This document shows positions 45,840 through 58,300 of a stretch of 64,000 bases of DNA, piece by piece. Source of the stretch: Anoplopoma fimbria (Eukaryota; Chordata; Actinopteri; Perciformes; Anoplopomatidae); NCBI RefSeq assembly GCF_027596085.1, contig NC_072463.1, positions 2,933,038 to 2,997,037 on the forward strand, written 5' to 3'. The notes below the pieces were generated by a model. The model worked only from the letters and a program-made list of their open reading frames with translations. It had not been told where the DNA came from and did not search any database. Numbering within the stretch: the stretch's first letter is position 1; each line of letters starts with the position of its first letter. The translations under genes were made by a program, and so were the position numbers.

Positions 45840-46621
45840 TCTTTGTTGTTCCTGTCTTCACACAGAACTTCCGGTCGCTGCCGTAAACTACTTCCTGCTG
45901 TCGCGGTGTCTCGATTTTTTCTTTTAATTTAATTCATTTTTAATTTATTTTTAATTTTGTTTATACCTAAAACAATATTTGTGCTCTAATGGTGTATAAA
46001 TATAACACGTTTTATGTTTTTGATTCAATTTTATCTTCTTATTTTTAGACAAAAAAATATATATTTTTGCGACAAAAAAAGCAGAACCGGAAGTAACGGA
46101 ACTACTTCCTGCTGTCGCGGTGTCTCGATTTTTTTATTTTTTTTTATTAATTTTTTTAATTTTTTTTTAATTTTGTTTGAACCTAAAACAATATTTGTGC
46201 TCTAATGGTGTATAAATATAACACGTTTTATGTTTTTGATTCAATTTAGACAAAAATAAATAAATAATAATAATTTGCGACAAAAAAAGCAGAACCGGAA
46301 GTAACGGAACTACTTCCTGCTGTCGCGGTGTCTAGATTTTTTTTTTTTTTTTTATTTTTAATTAATTTTTAATTTTGTTTAATCCTAAAACAATATTTGT
46401 GCTCTAATGGTGTATAAATATAACACGTTTTATGTTTTTGATTCAATTTAGACAAAAACAAAAACAAAAAATAAATTGCGACAAAAAAAAGCAGAACCGG
46501 AAGTAACGGAAAGCGTTGTGCTTTTCCGGTGTCACAGGTCAACTCGTCCGACAAGAAGCAGGGAATCCAAGGAAAAATTACGGACACCGACTGAAAAAAA
46601 AAAAAAAACACAATTATAATC
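45840..46621. promoter_or_regulatory. putative divergent promoter region of psen1 and erh
   Basis: psen1 runs left and erh runs right from here. ETS-type sites: ACTTCCGG at 45867-45874 and CCGGAAGT at 46087-46094, 46295-46302 and 46497-46504. No TATA box in a convincing place. The erh start codon is at 46622, so its TSS is probably within the last ~100 bp. Transcription starts are inferred, not seen. Confidence 0.55.
45887..46510. repeat. three tandem ~205-bp units carrying ETS sites
   Basis: Unit 1 is 45887-46100, unit 2 is 46101-46308 and unit 3 is 46309-46510. Each starts ACTACTTCCTGCTGTCGCGG, has a T-rich stretch, then AATATTTGTGCTCTAATGG and CACGTTTTATG, and ends GCAGAACCGGAAGTAACGGA. 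Copies are almost identical apart from T-run lengths, so the duplication is recent. Confidence 0.92.
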
Positions 46622-46849
46622 ATGGTTAGTACGTCGTGATATAATGTTTAAAGTGCATAAGTGTGTGTATAAATGAAGACAAAGATTAATCCAAGCAGTG
46701 TGTCGGTTTTAATCCAGCTAAATGCTATCGGCTAACGTTAGCATGGAGGTGCTAGCGTCCACAGCTGCAGCTATGAGGGCTTCTGTTGGCTACTCAACCA
46801 GTGGAATACTTTATTATTTATCATATATAAGTGTTTTAACCTGTAGCTA

Positions 46850-46922
<73 letters not shown>

Positions 46923-49900
46923 GAGTCTGCAGCTGTTTGCACAGGAAAGATGACTTGAAACCAGAAAAAAACACCTTTTTTGTTGAATGATACAAACTAT
47001 TATCTTACAATTGTTGCTAAATGTTATCAGAAATATATATTGCTTTTAAATAAGACTAATAAAGCGTATTATTAACTACTTGTATTCATCCACCAGACCT
47101 GAAACATCATCACAATCACACATGATTAGTTAACTAACCACCATCTTTCATCAATCAGTTAGTCTGTACAAACATCTGGACCTACTATTTATACTGATAT
47201 AACTAGCATTTCTGTGGATATGTGTTTTGTTATTTGCCTGCATGATACATTTGCTGTCACACCTGGAATCAAGACAACAAAATGTAATGTTTGTGTCTGT
47301 TTTGGGGTTTTTTTTCCAGTCTCACACAATCCTGCTGGTTCAGCCCACCAAGAGGCCAGAGGGGAGGACGTACGCCGACTATGAATCTGTCAACGAGTGC
47401 ATGGAAGGTAAGCTGATGGAGCGATCGTTCTCCGTTCTCCTGAGGGACCCAAACACTCCTCCAGTGACGTGTTAAGACATTTCCACTCCTCTTTGGATTA
47501 CTCTCACTGTGTTACACATGGTAGCTGCATGTCCCTCTATTGCAACACTTACACTCGTCACTTACAGGCGTACATTTTTAAAGTCGCAATCTTACTGAGT
47601 TTAACATTTCTGTAATAGAAAATCCATTCTAGCTTGAGTCTGTATCGGTGAAGAGTTGACTTGTATCTGTTTATATTCACCGGTGTGTACACGCACATCA
47701 GGAAATAATTTTATTCTGGGGAAGACAGTTTAAATATAATCAACCATCAATATTCTTAATAATATTACTTCAAAAAGATGATTTTCACTAATTTTACAAA
47801 TCTAGTAGCTGTCGAGCAAATGTAATATAAAAGATGAAAGTGAACCAAAAGTAACAAAATCAAGAAAAAAATATATTAAACTCCTCAGATGTAATAATTA
47901 TTAGTTATACACATTGTCATGTCATTATCACTGAAGAATATTCCTGATCATAGATTTTTAACTACATTTGTCATATATTTAGTTGACATAAACGGCACAA
48001 CAATTTAACAACTTCCTAAAACATTTTTTGCATTATATTTGTTGTTTTTTAAAAATCTGATTAATGTAGATAATTTGGGTTAACATGTTTCACATCCATG
48101 AGTATCATTTACTGGATCTTCTGTCTCCTGCACAGGTGTCTGCAAGATGTACGAGGAGCATTTAAAGAGGATGAACCCCAACAGTCCGTCGATAACGTAC
48201 GACATCAGCCAGCTGTTTGACTTCATCGATGACCTGGCCGACCTCAGCTGTTTGGTGTAAGTCTGACAAGGAGACTAACTAATGACATTAACCACACGTT
48301 GCGTGTCAAGGGTTGTTGTTGTTGTTGAGCGTAATACACGTGTTGTAATTTAGAAAATGTCAAAACATGCCCCATAGAATACTCAGCGTTTAGTTACATT
48401 TCCTCACTGGATAACAAAGTAATGAGTAAAAACGATATGTTACAGAGGTTTAAAGTCTCTGCCTCCATTGGCACTTCCACGTAGAGGGTTCACCATGCGG
48501 AGCGTTCCAAACCAGTGGGAGGAGTCGAATATATTCAATTAAGTTGTGCACATAACTATTGTCTCAATTATCATAACACTGCATCTTCAGTCCAACTAAA
48601 ATAGGAAAATATTTCATGTTCGCATCAGTTTTAAAAATTAAACAATCGACACCGTTTGCAGGAAAAAGTCACATCACATAACAGCAGGGTGAGGCGTGTC
48701 TTTATCAGTATCCATGGTAACTGCAGTTTCCTGCTCCTGGAAGAGAGCTCGGCACATGTTTACAACAGTGTACCTGTTTATTTATACCTGGGGTGGCCAA
48801 ACTACGGACCGTGGGTCATCTGAGGCCCACTGCCTGTTTTTCAAATTGCCCACAGTGAATAAAAAAACCAAACTAGAATGTAGTGTGAGCATATTTCTAA
48901 TAAAAGGCGCTGTGTGTACATTGCACATCCTAATTTAAACACTAGATGTCGACTAAATTCAGTGAAATTCTCTGTGTGAACCTTATTAAGAGGGCACTAA
49001 GGTCATGCACTGTTTAAGTATTGAATAATTTAAATCAATTTTAGAAGCAACAGAATCAAAACAAAAAACAAGCACAGTTTAGAATTGTTTCATGGTTATT
49101 TTGTTAAAATACATTTTCTGTTGGTGTATTATACATCTACCTTTGCATTATTTTTTACCAATATTTCTTGTATCTTGTTTTCAAGAGGTCATTATTATTG
49201 TTGCAGTGAGGCAGAACATGTTTAGCCTCAGAGAGATTCAGAGCCAGCCAGGATTCAACCCCTCTCTCTCTGCCTCCAACCCAGTTCATTTGGGGCATTT
49301 TTTGTTAATTTGGGTCATTTTGTTTGGAGGTTTACATTACATTACATTACATTACATTACAGTCATTTAGCAGACGCTTTTATCCAAAGCGACTTACAGG
49401 AAGTGTATTCAACATAGGTATTCAAGAGAACTACTAGTCACCAGAAGTCATAAGTGCATCTCCTTTCTTAAACAAGCATCTTAAAGCATAAACCAGAGCA
49501 AAAGTATAGTGCAGAAAATTACTACGAAAACAATAATTGCAACAAACTAATACAGGATAAGTGCTACAAACTACTACGAATAGGATAAGTGCAGTAAACG
49601 AATACGAATTCAATAAGTGCAGCGAACTGATAGGAATACAATACGTGCTACGAGGAAGGCTCAGGGTGGAACTTCTTTAAGCCCCTGTGTTTACAAGTAC
49701 TACTCTGCTAAAGTGCCCTTGAGCCTTTGGTGCTTTTTTCCTTCCCCGTAGCAGAACTTGACTTCTGACCTCAAGGAGAGGACGAGCAAACAGAAACTGA
49801 GACAGAAAGTGTCTCATTTAAATGTTTCTTTGCCAAAAAATAAATCTGAAACTGATCCTGGTTTTCCCGTCTGTCTCAGGTATCGCGCCGACACACAGAC

Positions 49901-49982
49901 GTACCAGCCGTACAACAAGGACTGGATCAAAGAGAAGATCTACGTGCTGCTCCGCCGTCAGGCCCAGCAGGCAGCCAAGTGA
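46622..49982 (+). CDS. erh: enhancer of rudimentary homolog (ERH), 4 exons, 104 residues
   Basis: Small, extremely conserved nuclear protein. From family knowledge it binds RNA-processing and mRNA-decay factors as a homodimer. Exons: 46622-46624 (only the ATG), 47320-47407, 48136-48256, 49880-49982, summing to 315 nt, or 104 residues plus TGA, the usual length. The protein reads [20 protein letters not shown], then [18 protein letters not shown], then [18 protein letters not shown], then [11 protein letters not shown], almost the same as the mammalian protein. Splice sites ATG|GTTAGT, GAAG|GTAAGC and TTGGT|GTAAGT with good acceptors. Exon 1 adds no residue beyond Met, so the rest depends on splicing to 47320. 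Confidence 0.98.
46853..46920. repeat. (CA)n microsatellite in erh intron 1
   Basis: About 33 CA units, roughly 230 nt after the ATG-only exon. Confidence 0.95.
49332..49690 (+). repeat. ACATT-tailed teleost repeat, long copy
   Basis: (ACATT)5 then CAGTCATTTAGCAGACGC and GCGACTTACAGGAAGTG, continuing into a body with loosely repeated AATACGAAT and GATAAGTGC. It lies in erh intron 3 about 190 nt before the last exon and is the direct-orientation relative of the 44281-45305 block. Confidence 0.75.
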
Positions 49983-50147
49983 AGTCCTGGGGGGGGGGGG
50001 TCTATTATTTTACGATCTGTAACTTGTGTTCAAATAGTTTGAGTAACATGTTTTGAAAGGTTTTTGACTACGTTTTCTTTTCTAAGTTTTTGTTTTGTTT
50101 GTTTTTTTTTCTCATCAAGGAGGGTGTATTTTAATGTTTGCCTTATT

Positions 50148-50153
50148 AATAAA
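50148..50153 (+). terminator. erh: erh polyadenylation signal
   Basis: AATAAA about 165 nt after the stop, followed by GTTTGATT and an A-run. It is the first good signal in the 3' region, giving a 3' UTR of roughly 190 nt. Confidence 0.75.
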
Positions 50154-50259
50154 GTTTGATTAAAAAAAAAACTTTCTAAATCAAGTTTGTTTTCTCTTTT
50201 TCTTAAAATAAATGATTTACAGATTTCTATTTTTTAAAACACTGCTGGGCCTTGTAGGA

Positions 50260-51530
50260 ATGAAATGATGCTTCTTCCATCGGTTTCCTTTCTAACTTTT
50301 ATTTTTCTTGTCAAATGAGTTTTTTTCTCTTTTGACATTTCCTCATTTCTTTATTACTTTTCTCATTATTTTTTTTCATTCTCCACCAATTCCACTGTCG
50401 ACTGCAGAAAATTGCTTCCGAGGATGACAATTTATTTTGCAGTCTCGCTCAAGGTCATTTTAGTTTTTCAAAACGAGCATCTTGAAATATTGATTATTTT
50501 ATTTTACTGCCTGGGGAATTTTTTTTTCCAGTTCCCTGAACATTTGACCTAAAGCCTGAAATGTTCCCTCCACAGTTTCCTTTCTGTTCTCTCTTTCCTC
50601 CTTTTGCTCTTTTCTTTTTAAACCCATTTTATTCCTCCCTCTTCAGAATCTGCTGTTGACTGTAGATAAGTTACTGAGGATGTAAATTTGCTTTGCTGTT
50701 GTCTACATTTCCTCATTTTTCACTCAATACAGCAGCAAACAAGCGCGTCTCAAATATTGATTATTTTTTTTCTTCTCTAACTGCCTTAGTAAAATATTTT
50801 CAATTTCCTCGACTATCACAGCAGACTGTCTGTGTGATGAGAGCACAAATGAAATTCTCTTTCTTTTGGTTTCAGTCTTTTCTCTTTTGTTATTTTTTCT
50901 TTCACCCTTTGTTCCTTTTTGACAGTGAAGTGCTGACTAGAGAAACCTGTGAATGAGGAGAAGATTTTGCTTTGCAGTTTTTACTCAAAACAGTGATAAA
51001 TAAGCAAGTCTGGAAATCTTTTTTTTTTTTTTATAATTCCCTTGAACGAATATTTAGTTTTTCACTGTCGTTTGTTTTTTCCTTCATATTTGTATTTCAA
51101 GTATCGGCTAATTATTCTGTATAAAAGTGCTTCTGTTTGTCTTTATATAGAACACATATTAATCCGCCTTTAAATGCTGAATAAAGTGGTAGATTGCCTG
51201 GAAATCTTTGGTTTCCTGAGCTCTCTAAATAGATGACATTTGTGGGATTAACATAAAAAATATATTCAATATTTTTCTTTCTGTGCTGCCTTTTCTCCAT
51301 CTTTTATTTTTTCCTGTTTACTATTTTATTCCTCATTTCTGTGTCATATTCCCCCCCCTCCCCTTTAACAGTTTATAGAGTTATTAGGATGCTAATGTGC
51401 TCCACATGGTGGTTCTCCTCCTTTAGGCGCAGTGACGGAGGCAAATTAGCGCGTCTCCAAATATTGATTTGGGTTTCTTTACCTCTCAAAGTATTCACAG
51501 AGAAATCAATACAATGTACAGAGGAGGAGA
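50260..51530. repeat. diverged ~265-bp tandem repeats downstream of erh
   Basis: The anchor (C)AAATATTGATT recurs at about 50484, 50752 and 51457, with a decayed form at 51013. Each is preceded by variants of GAGGATG...TTTGCTTTGC and followed by T-rich sequence. Spacings are about 268, 261 and 444. No coding signal. Confidence 0.55.
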
Positions 51531-51540
51531 AAAAACATCT

Positions 51541-52312
51541 GTATCTCCTCTCCTCTCTCTCTCTCTCCTCCTCCTCCTCCTCTCCTCCTCCTCTCCTCTC
51601 CTCCTCTCTCCTCCCTCCCCTCCCCTCCTCCTCCCCCTCCCTCCTCCCTCCCTCCTCCTCTCCTCCTCCCTCCTCCTCCTCCTCTCCCTCTCCCTCTCCT
51701 CCCCCTCTCCTCCTCCCTCCCTCCTCCTCCCCTCCTCCTCCTCCCTCCTCCTCCTCCTCTCCTCCCCCCCTCTCCTCCCCCTCCCCCCTCTCCTCCTCCC
51801 CCCTCTCCTCCCTCCTCCCCTCTCCTCCCCTCCTCCTCCTCCTCCCTCTCCTCTCCTCCCCCTCCTCCTCCTCCCTCCCTCCTCTCCTCCTCCCCTCTCC
51901 TCCCCTCTCCTCCTCCTCCTCCCTCCCTCCTCCTCCTCCTCCCCTCTCCTCCCTCTCCTCCCTCTCCTCTCTCCTCCTCTCTCTCCTCCCCCCTCCTCCC
52001 CCCCTCTCCTCCTCCTCCCTCCTCCTCCTCCTCCTCTCCTCTCCTCTCCCCCTCTCTCTCCTCCCTCCTCCTCCCCTCCTCTCCTCTCCTCCTCCCTCCT
52101 CCTCCTCCTCCTCCTCTCCCCAGTTGTATTTTTCCCTCCTCTCTCCTCCTCTCTCTCCCTCTCTCTCTCTCTCCACCTTTGTGTTGTGATCGGCTCTCCC
52201 AGTCTGTTTCTCACACCCACCCCAGTACCCCTCCTCCTCTCCTCACCCCTCCTCCTCCTCCTCCTCCATCCCTCCCTCCCTCCTCCTCCACCCCCTCTCC
52301 TCCTTTTAGCAT
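51541..52312. repeat. long pyrimidine tract (CCT/CT)n, about 770 bp
   Basis: Almost only C and T on the plus strand, made of CTCC, TCCTCC and CTCTCC blocks, with a short break at 52120-52250. Open frames across it on both strands are compositional only. The tract could adopt triplex (H-DNA) form. Confidence 0.95.
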
Positions 52313-52605
52313 CTGAAAAGACCACTGAGTGAGAATCGATGGCGCAGAGGCCCGCTTGACAGGACAATAAACCACAAAGAAGGGGTGAGTTTTTTTTTCT
52401 CCTCCCTTCTTCCTTCTTCTCCCTCCTCTTGGTTCTTTCTCTTCTGTGTCTGGTTTGCGGGATTCCTCCTCATGGCAGCGGGATAAAGGGGATCGCTCGA
52501 GGCTGGCAGTGTGGAAAATGATATTTTTTTTTTAAACACAAGGCATCTTTTGTTACCGAGATATGATTTACAGAAGAGCAGCTGCAGGTCCCATCCAGGG
52601 AGGAG

Positions 52606-52648
<43 letters not shown>

Positions 52649-52649
52649 C

Positions 52650-52682
<33 letters not shown>

Positions 52683-53167
52683 CAATAATACTAAATATAT
52701 ATCACATTCATTCCACATGAGCACACTTTCACCTTATGTAACCTGCAGACGCACCGGTGCCTCCCGGAGCTGCTGTGGCCGGAGAACAGAGCGCACTTTG
52801 CCGCTGCAGGTTTAGATGAAGGGGGTCGTCTGCGTGGATCTCATTGGGCGGTGCGGTTCATGCGGGGCTGTTGATGCGGGGCTGTTCATGCGGGGCTGTC
52901 GTGGTGTAAACAACAACACAGATATGATAAAGCCAGTGTGATGGCAGAGGGTTGGTCTGGTTTATTCTGAGGTCACCTCCCCTGGAAGCTGAGCAGTGAG
53001 TAATGTTAGAATTTGGCTTTTTTTTTTTTTCTTTTTTTTTTCCACCCAGCCATGAGGAGTCACATCCAAGACGCAGGGGGAGCCCTTCACATCCTCATGT
53101 CTGCTGTGGCCACAACAATAGCTTCCATTTTTTCCTTCATCATCATCATCATCTCCATCCCCATCAT

Positions 53168-53206
<39 letters not shown>

Positions 53207-54749
53207 ATGGCAATAATTGATGCCATTATTGGTAAAACAGACTCCCCCACATGTCCTGTCACACCTTCAGCAGCAGTAGTAGTAAAGCTGCACAGCTGAG
53301 GAGAAGAAAACTGATGAATCATGTATTGATCTCGTGTCTCACTGCTGAGATGTGAATGTGTTCTGGGTGCTGGTAACCTCAAGTGACCTGACAGCATGTG
53401 GTGGTGGTGGTGGTGGTGTTTGTGTCTCCTCCTCCTCCTCCTCCTCCTCACCCTCCAGCCTCTCCACGTTGAAGACGCAGCGATGCTCCGGCCGCAGAGG
53501 GAGGACCAGTCTCCGTCCCGCCGCCTCGGTCTAGCACCCCCCCGCCTCCAGACACTGAAGCCCGGCCACGACTTCCCATGAAGCCACCAGCAGCACTCAG
53601 CTCGACCGCTCTGTATGGGGCCTCTCACATATGAAGTAGGTTCACGTTGGGGTCTGGGGGAGTGGGAAACATGAATGACACTCATGGAGAGAGGATGATG
53701 ACAATCTGATTCATCATTTTATCTTTTAAATGTTACATCCACTGATTCCCATCCTGTCGGTTGGGTCCGACAAGTTTCAGACTTCTTTTACACTAAAAAA
53801 AATCTATATTTTTCATATAAATTTCTTGCAAAATACTGGATATATACATTCACCTCTTCCGGTATCTAAAATACTTCAAATGAAACAATGTAAGAGAGAA
53901 AATCCCTCTTTTGAACAACTCATGTCAACGCAGTAGTCAGTAGTTGTAATAAGGAGTCACAGGTTATTTTAAAGGCAGGTCAAAAAAATTGGGAGACACT
54001 GATCTGAAGCAGTTTCTTTTTTTGATAATAAATCAATCTATCATCTTAGTCAATTTATCAAGCATAAGAGGCCAATAAGTTGCTGCCTCTCAAACGTGAG
54101 GATTTACCATTTGTCTCGGATTTAAATCGTCGCAAATTCAAATTTATTTGGATTCTGGACTGTTGGTCGGACACAAAAAGCTATCTAAAGATGCCCCTCT
54201 GACTCTGGGAACTACGTGACGGACATTTTTCACAACTTTCTGTCTTTTTATAGATCAAACGATTGATTGAATGAGGAAATTTCTATAAAATCATCTCAGC
54301 TTTAGGTCTACAGGATTAAAGAACAGAACAGAAAGGCAAATATTGCACAAACCTCCGTACACATACATAAAAAAGATGCTTTAGAAGAATGCTAAACCAA
54401 ATAAAAAGGTCTTTGAGTTGTATTTAAATGAACTCTGTGCCAGTGCAGTCTGATTCAGATTCCCTGAGACCTGAGAGATCTGCTGGGTTTCTGAACTAAG
54501 ATGGTGTCTAATGTGAACTATAAAAAGGAAGACCTTTAGGAGCCTGTACGCCAAGAAGAGGATCTTAAATCAAGAGACTGCGAGTTCTCATTAAAGTCGC
54601 CCTCTATAATAACCAACACAAAGATCATTTAATCGATGATGAAAGTAGTTGCGGCCATGAAAAACGTCTGGTTTTCCCTTCACCGATTCATCCTTCATCC
54701 CAGTAATTTAAACCCGAATGCATTTGTCCTCCTCTTCCTCTTAGTTGAC
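52313..54749. other. region upstream of bicra start codon
   Basis: May contain bicra 5' UTR exons: AAAGAAGGG|GTGAGT at 52385 is a good donor. A GC-richer stretch at 52745-52905 has a 16-bp repeat (ATGCGGGGCTGTT type) three times. (AAT)n lies at 52607-52690, (ATC)n at 53138-53206, (TGG)n at 53397-53418 and (CTC)n at 53427-53449. Nothing else recognised between 53640 and 54740. Confidence 0.45.
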
Positions 54750-55300
54750 ATGGAGGATGAAGATGGGACTTGTCTACTTGATGTTTTGTGGTGAGTCCGT
54801 TTGACTCGTACTCGGATCCAACAGAATAAACTTTGTCATCATGATCTGAAGTAATTATTATATTAAATAAACTGGACAGGGTCTTAGATTTAAAGTGGTC
54901 TAATGTCCCGTTTTATGTTCAAAATACTTGGTTTGGAAAATTCAAAAGGATTTAACTGAATTTAATTGTGATTTCTCTCCGTCTTCGCAGTGACCCCCAA
55001 GCCCTGAACGACTTCCTTCATGGGACCAATGAGGTAACAAAAGAGTCTTAAATAGAGAGGGACTCAAATAATTTGCAAATGATAAATTCGAGATGGGAAT
55101 TTCTTTCTTGGCACACAGTGGTGTGAGATGAGTTGAGGAGGGCTGACAGTGTGGAAAGACAGAGTCCTAATGTAACACTGCGTTTGTCAGCCCGACCCTA
55201 AAAATATATAAATCCACTGATTTCATCCCAACAGCTGCAGACTGAAGACCTGCTCATTAGCTCCTCCTCTGGGGAGCCCTCCCTCTTCACAGATGCCCCG
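54750..55300 (+). CDS. bicra: bicra exons 1-3: conserved N-terminus
   Basis: Exons 54750-54790, 54991-55033 and 55235-55300. They encode MEDEDGTCLLDVLC, DPQALNDFLHGTNE and LQTEDLLISSSSGEP. The acidic start followed by a DPQALN-FLHG motif is shared by BICRA and BICRAL. Exon 3 has two in-frame acceptors 6 nt apart (55235 or 55241). Confidence 0.88.
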
Positions 55301-58300
55301 GTGAGTGTCTGGATCCACAGCCAGCAGCGTCACAACAACCAGCTATTTCCCCCAGGAGAACCATTCCTTATTCTCTCTCTCCTTCTGTGCCTGAAACTGC
55401 TTCCTGTTATCTCCTGCTAATCAAACAACTCTCTCTTCTTCATCTCTCTCCCTCCATCTCCTCCAGAGCCCCGTCTCTCTGCTGGGAGACGGCAGGGATT
55501 CCCCAGACACGCCTCCGCCCGGGTGCGTGGACCTGTCCTTCCTGGAGGAGGCCCTCCTGTCGTCGCCGGAGGGCGGAGAAGACCCACAGGTGGTGCAGGG
55601 TGGGACGCCCGTGGAGGCCGCATTCGAGGCAAAGAAAGGGGAGGTGGAGGAGGCGGAGGTGGCATGCGATATCCTGCAGCAGAGCCTGCAGGAGGCCGAG
55701 ATCACGGAGCAGACCATGGCTCTGGAGGCAGGGCTGTCCGGACCCGGGGACAGCCTGTCCCTGTACTCACCCGCCCCTCTCCTCCCCCCACCCTCCGTAC
55801 CATTCATACCCAAATCCGTGACCTTGCCCATCGCCCACGCGTTGCCCAGAGACACCCAGGCAGCAGTGGAGCCTCCCCAGCCCTCCCTCCTGGCCGTCGG
55901 ACCGGGCTGCCCGTCTCTAAAACCCGCTGCTCCTCCTCAGCTGATGGGGCTCCTGCCTGGAAATGTGTTTCCCGCTGCTTCACCGGAGACCTCCTTCTCT
56001 CTGAGTCCGGCCCAGGCGTCCAGTATGATCATCCACAAGACTGTTCCCAGTGTGACCAGTCGTCCCCTTATCACCCCGACCCTGAGAGCAGCAGCAGCAG
56101 CATCGGGCCTCGTCCTGCAGCGGGCCCCTCTTCACATCCAACCCAAGCTGCCCATCAGCATTCAGCCCAGACTGGTTCAGATTAGCCCCAAGCCTTCTGG
56201 GCAAAAACACCCCCCAGGTCTTACATTTGTCCCTGGGACTGCCTCGCCAAATATCTTACTCTCCCAGCCTCCAGGCCAAAAGCCTGCAGCTCCCCCGCCG
56301 CAGTCCAACCAGCATCTCCACAAACCGGTCAGCCTGCAGCTGGTCAACCAGGGGGGCTCCTTTGTGCTCCAGCCTCAGGGACTCTTCCAAGGCCAAAACC
56401 AGTTCCTTCTTCCAGGCCAGTCCCCTGTTACGATCTCCCAGTCCGCCAGCGCAGCTCGACCCCTGCTGACCCCCAGTCACCACGGCCCGTCGCTCCACGG
56501 CGTGAACCCCTCCACCGGGCAGCTGGTTGAAGGCTCTCAGATCCTGACTGTGCCCCAGAGACAGCTGAACTTCGGCCCCGTCTTCACCACCCCTTCAGGG
56601 CAGCTAGCGCTCCGACAGGCCACCGTGCTTTCTGGACCTTTGCAGCTACAGTCAGCGCCCCCTACTGTCTTCCAGATGCCGGCACAGCTGGCTGGAACCT
56701 ACACTCCAGGAGGGCAGGGGCAGCGCACCACCCTGGTCCACAGTCCTGCCCTTGGAAACCACATCACCTTGATCAACAGTTCAGGGGTGCTGCCCCAAGA
56801 TCTCACTTCCATCTCGATCGTCAACGGGCCCTCCGTGGTTCAGGGTCTGCCTTTCACTACCCGGGCTCCGGCTCCTCAGACGAGAGTGACAGACGGACAT
56901 CTGAGCCTCCATCAGGCCTCCGTGGTGCTGCTGCCAGAGAGAACCGTTCAGGAGGAGAGGGCCGGTCCAGAGGAGACCTTCCACCAGCTAACGCAGGTGA
57001 GCTGCCACGTCTGTCCATCTTCTATCACAGAGTGTGTTATTTTACATGGTGATAACGGACCATGCTGCTATTTGAGGGGGGTCTATTTTGCTCAATGTTG
57101 CAGGCACACTTTCATTTCTGTGCATGAAACTTGCTTTGATGATGTAATCCATCACAGTGGACATCAGTGGAGTCTGCATTAAAGGCAGGGTTGGTAATCC
57201 TGAGAAACTAGCAAGAGTTCACTAGATCAAAAAATGTAATCTAGCGAGAAAGTTCCCAACACTGACAGTCCGTCCCTTCAGGCCTCCTTCTAAAGCCACG
57301 CCCCTAAATATCATCATTATGAAGGTAAACAACAAACGTGGCTATTATAGGACTCGCAGAGGTCAAGCTATAAACTTGTGGCATTACTCCAGTGACGTGC
57401 ATTGAGTTCACATATAAAATAAGCAGGTAGACAGACAGGGAGGCTGTCCAATCATTACATTCAGGTCGGATGTAATGATTGGACAGTCTTATTACAGTCC
57501 TGCGAAAGTCTCAGATATACCAGAGTTTTTCTTTTCTTTGTTGTCAGAGCATTTGATTCATTGGTTGCTGTCAGGATGTGATGAGATTTTCCCCAAAAAT
57601 GTGTTTTTGAGGAAGATTAACAACCCTGCCTTTATTTTCGGTCAATATAACATTATTGAGTAAGGTACGTGAAGATAAAGATCGATCCTACATAACCGAT
57701 GAAAACAGTCTTATCGCGTCATCTGTAGCTCTAGAGGGAATCCATCCAGAATCTGAGAAAATCAATAATAATATCAGGGGCATCTTCACTTTGGCTTGAA
57801 GAAAAACACTCAGCAGAAAGTCTGTTACAAACTGGGAACATAGTGTTTGAGAGACGTCGGCTTTTAACAGTAAGAAATGAATGGAAAAATGTTTTTGAGT
57901 TGCATTATGGGAAATATAGGATCCAACGTTTCTAAAGCTGGAAGTCAGGATATGATCGTGCCATACTAGATCGCTGAAGTTCTCCTGTCAAATCTGTCTG
58001 CACCTAAACTTCATTATCCAAACAATGATTATGCAATGTTGAAAAATATTAAACATGCAGAATTGATGTCCACTATGATGGATTAACAAATTTCAAGTGT
58101 CAATTAAGTGTTTTTTGTATGTATGAATAGCAGAAAAGAATGTCCAAAAACTCTAAACCTGTACAAGGTGCCTTTACAGACGGTCAGAAAAAAAACTGAA
58201 TTTCTAGTTAAATACCTAAATCTTACTAAATATACTGGTGGTGGCTGTGCATCAGTGGATTTGGCAGGCTGTCCTTTAACCTCAGTGTTGGCCACACCTC

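Noticed and set aside
51341..52367. Open frames of 267-290 codons on both strands
   Set aside because: They lie wholly in the CT tract, so the proteins are only S/P/L or R/E/G runs. Length comes from lack of stop codons in the composition.
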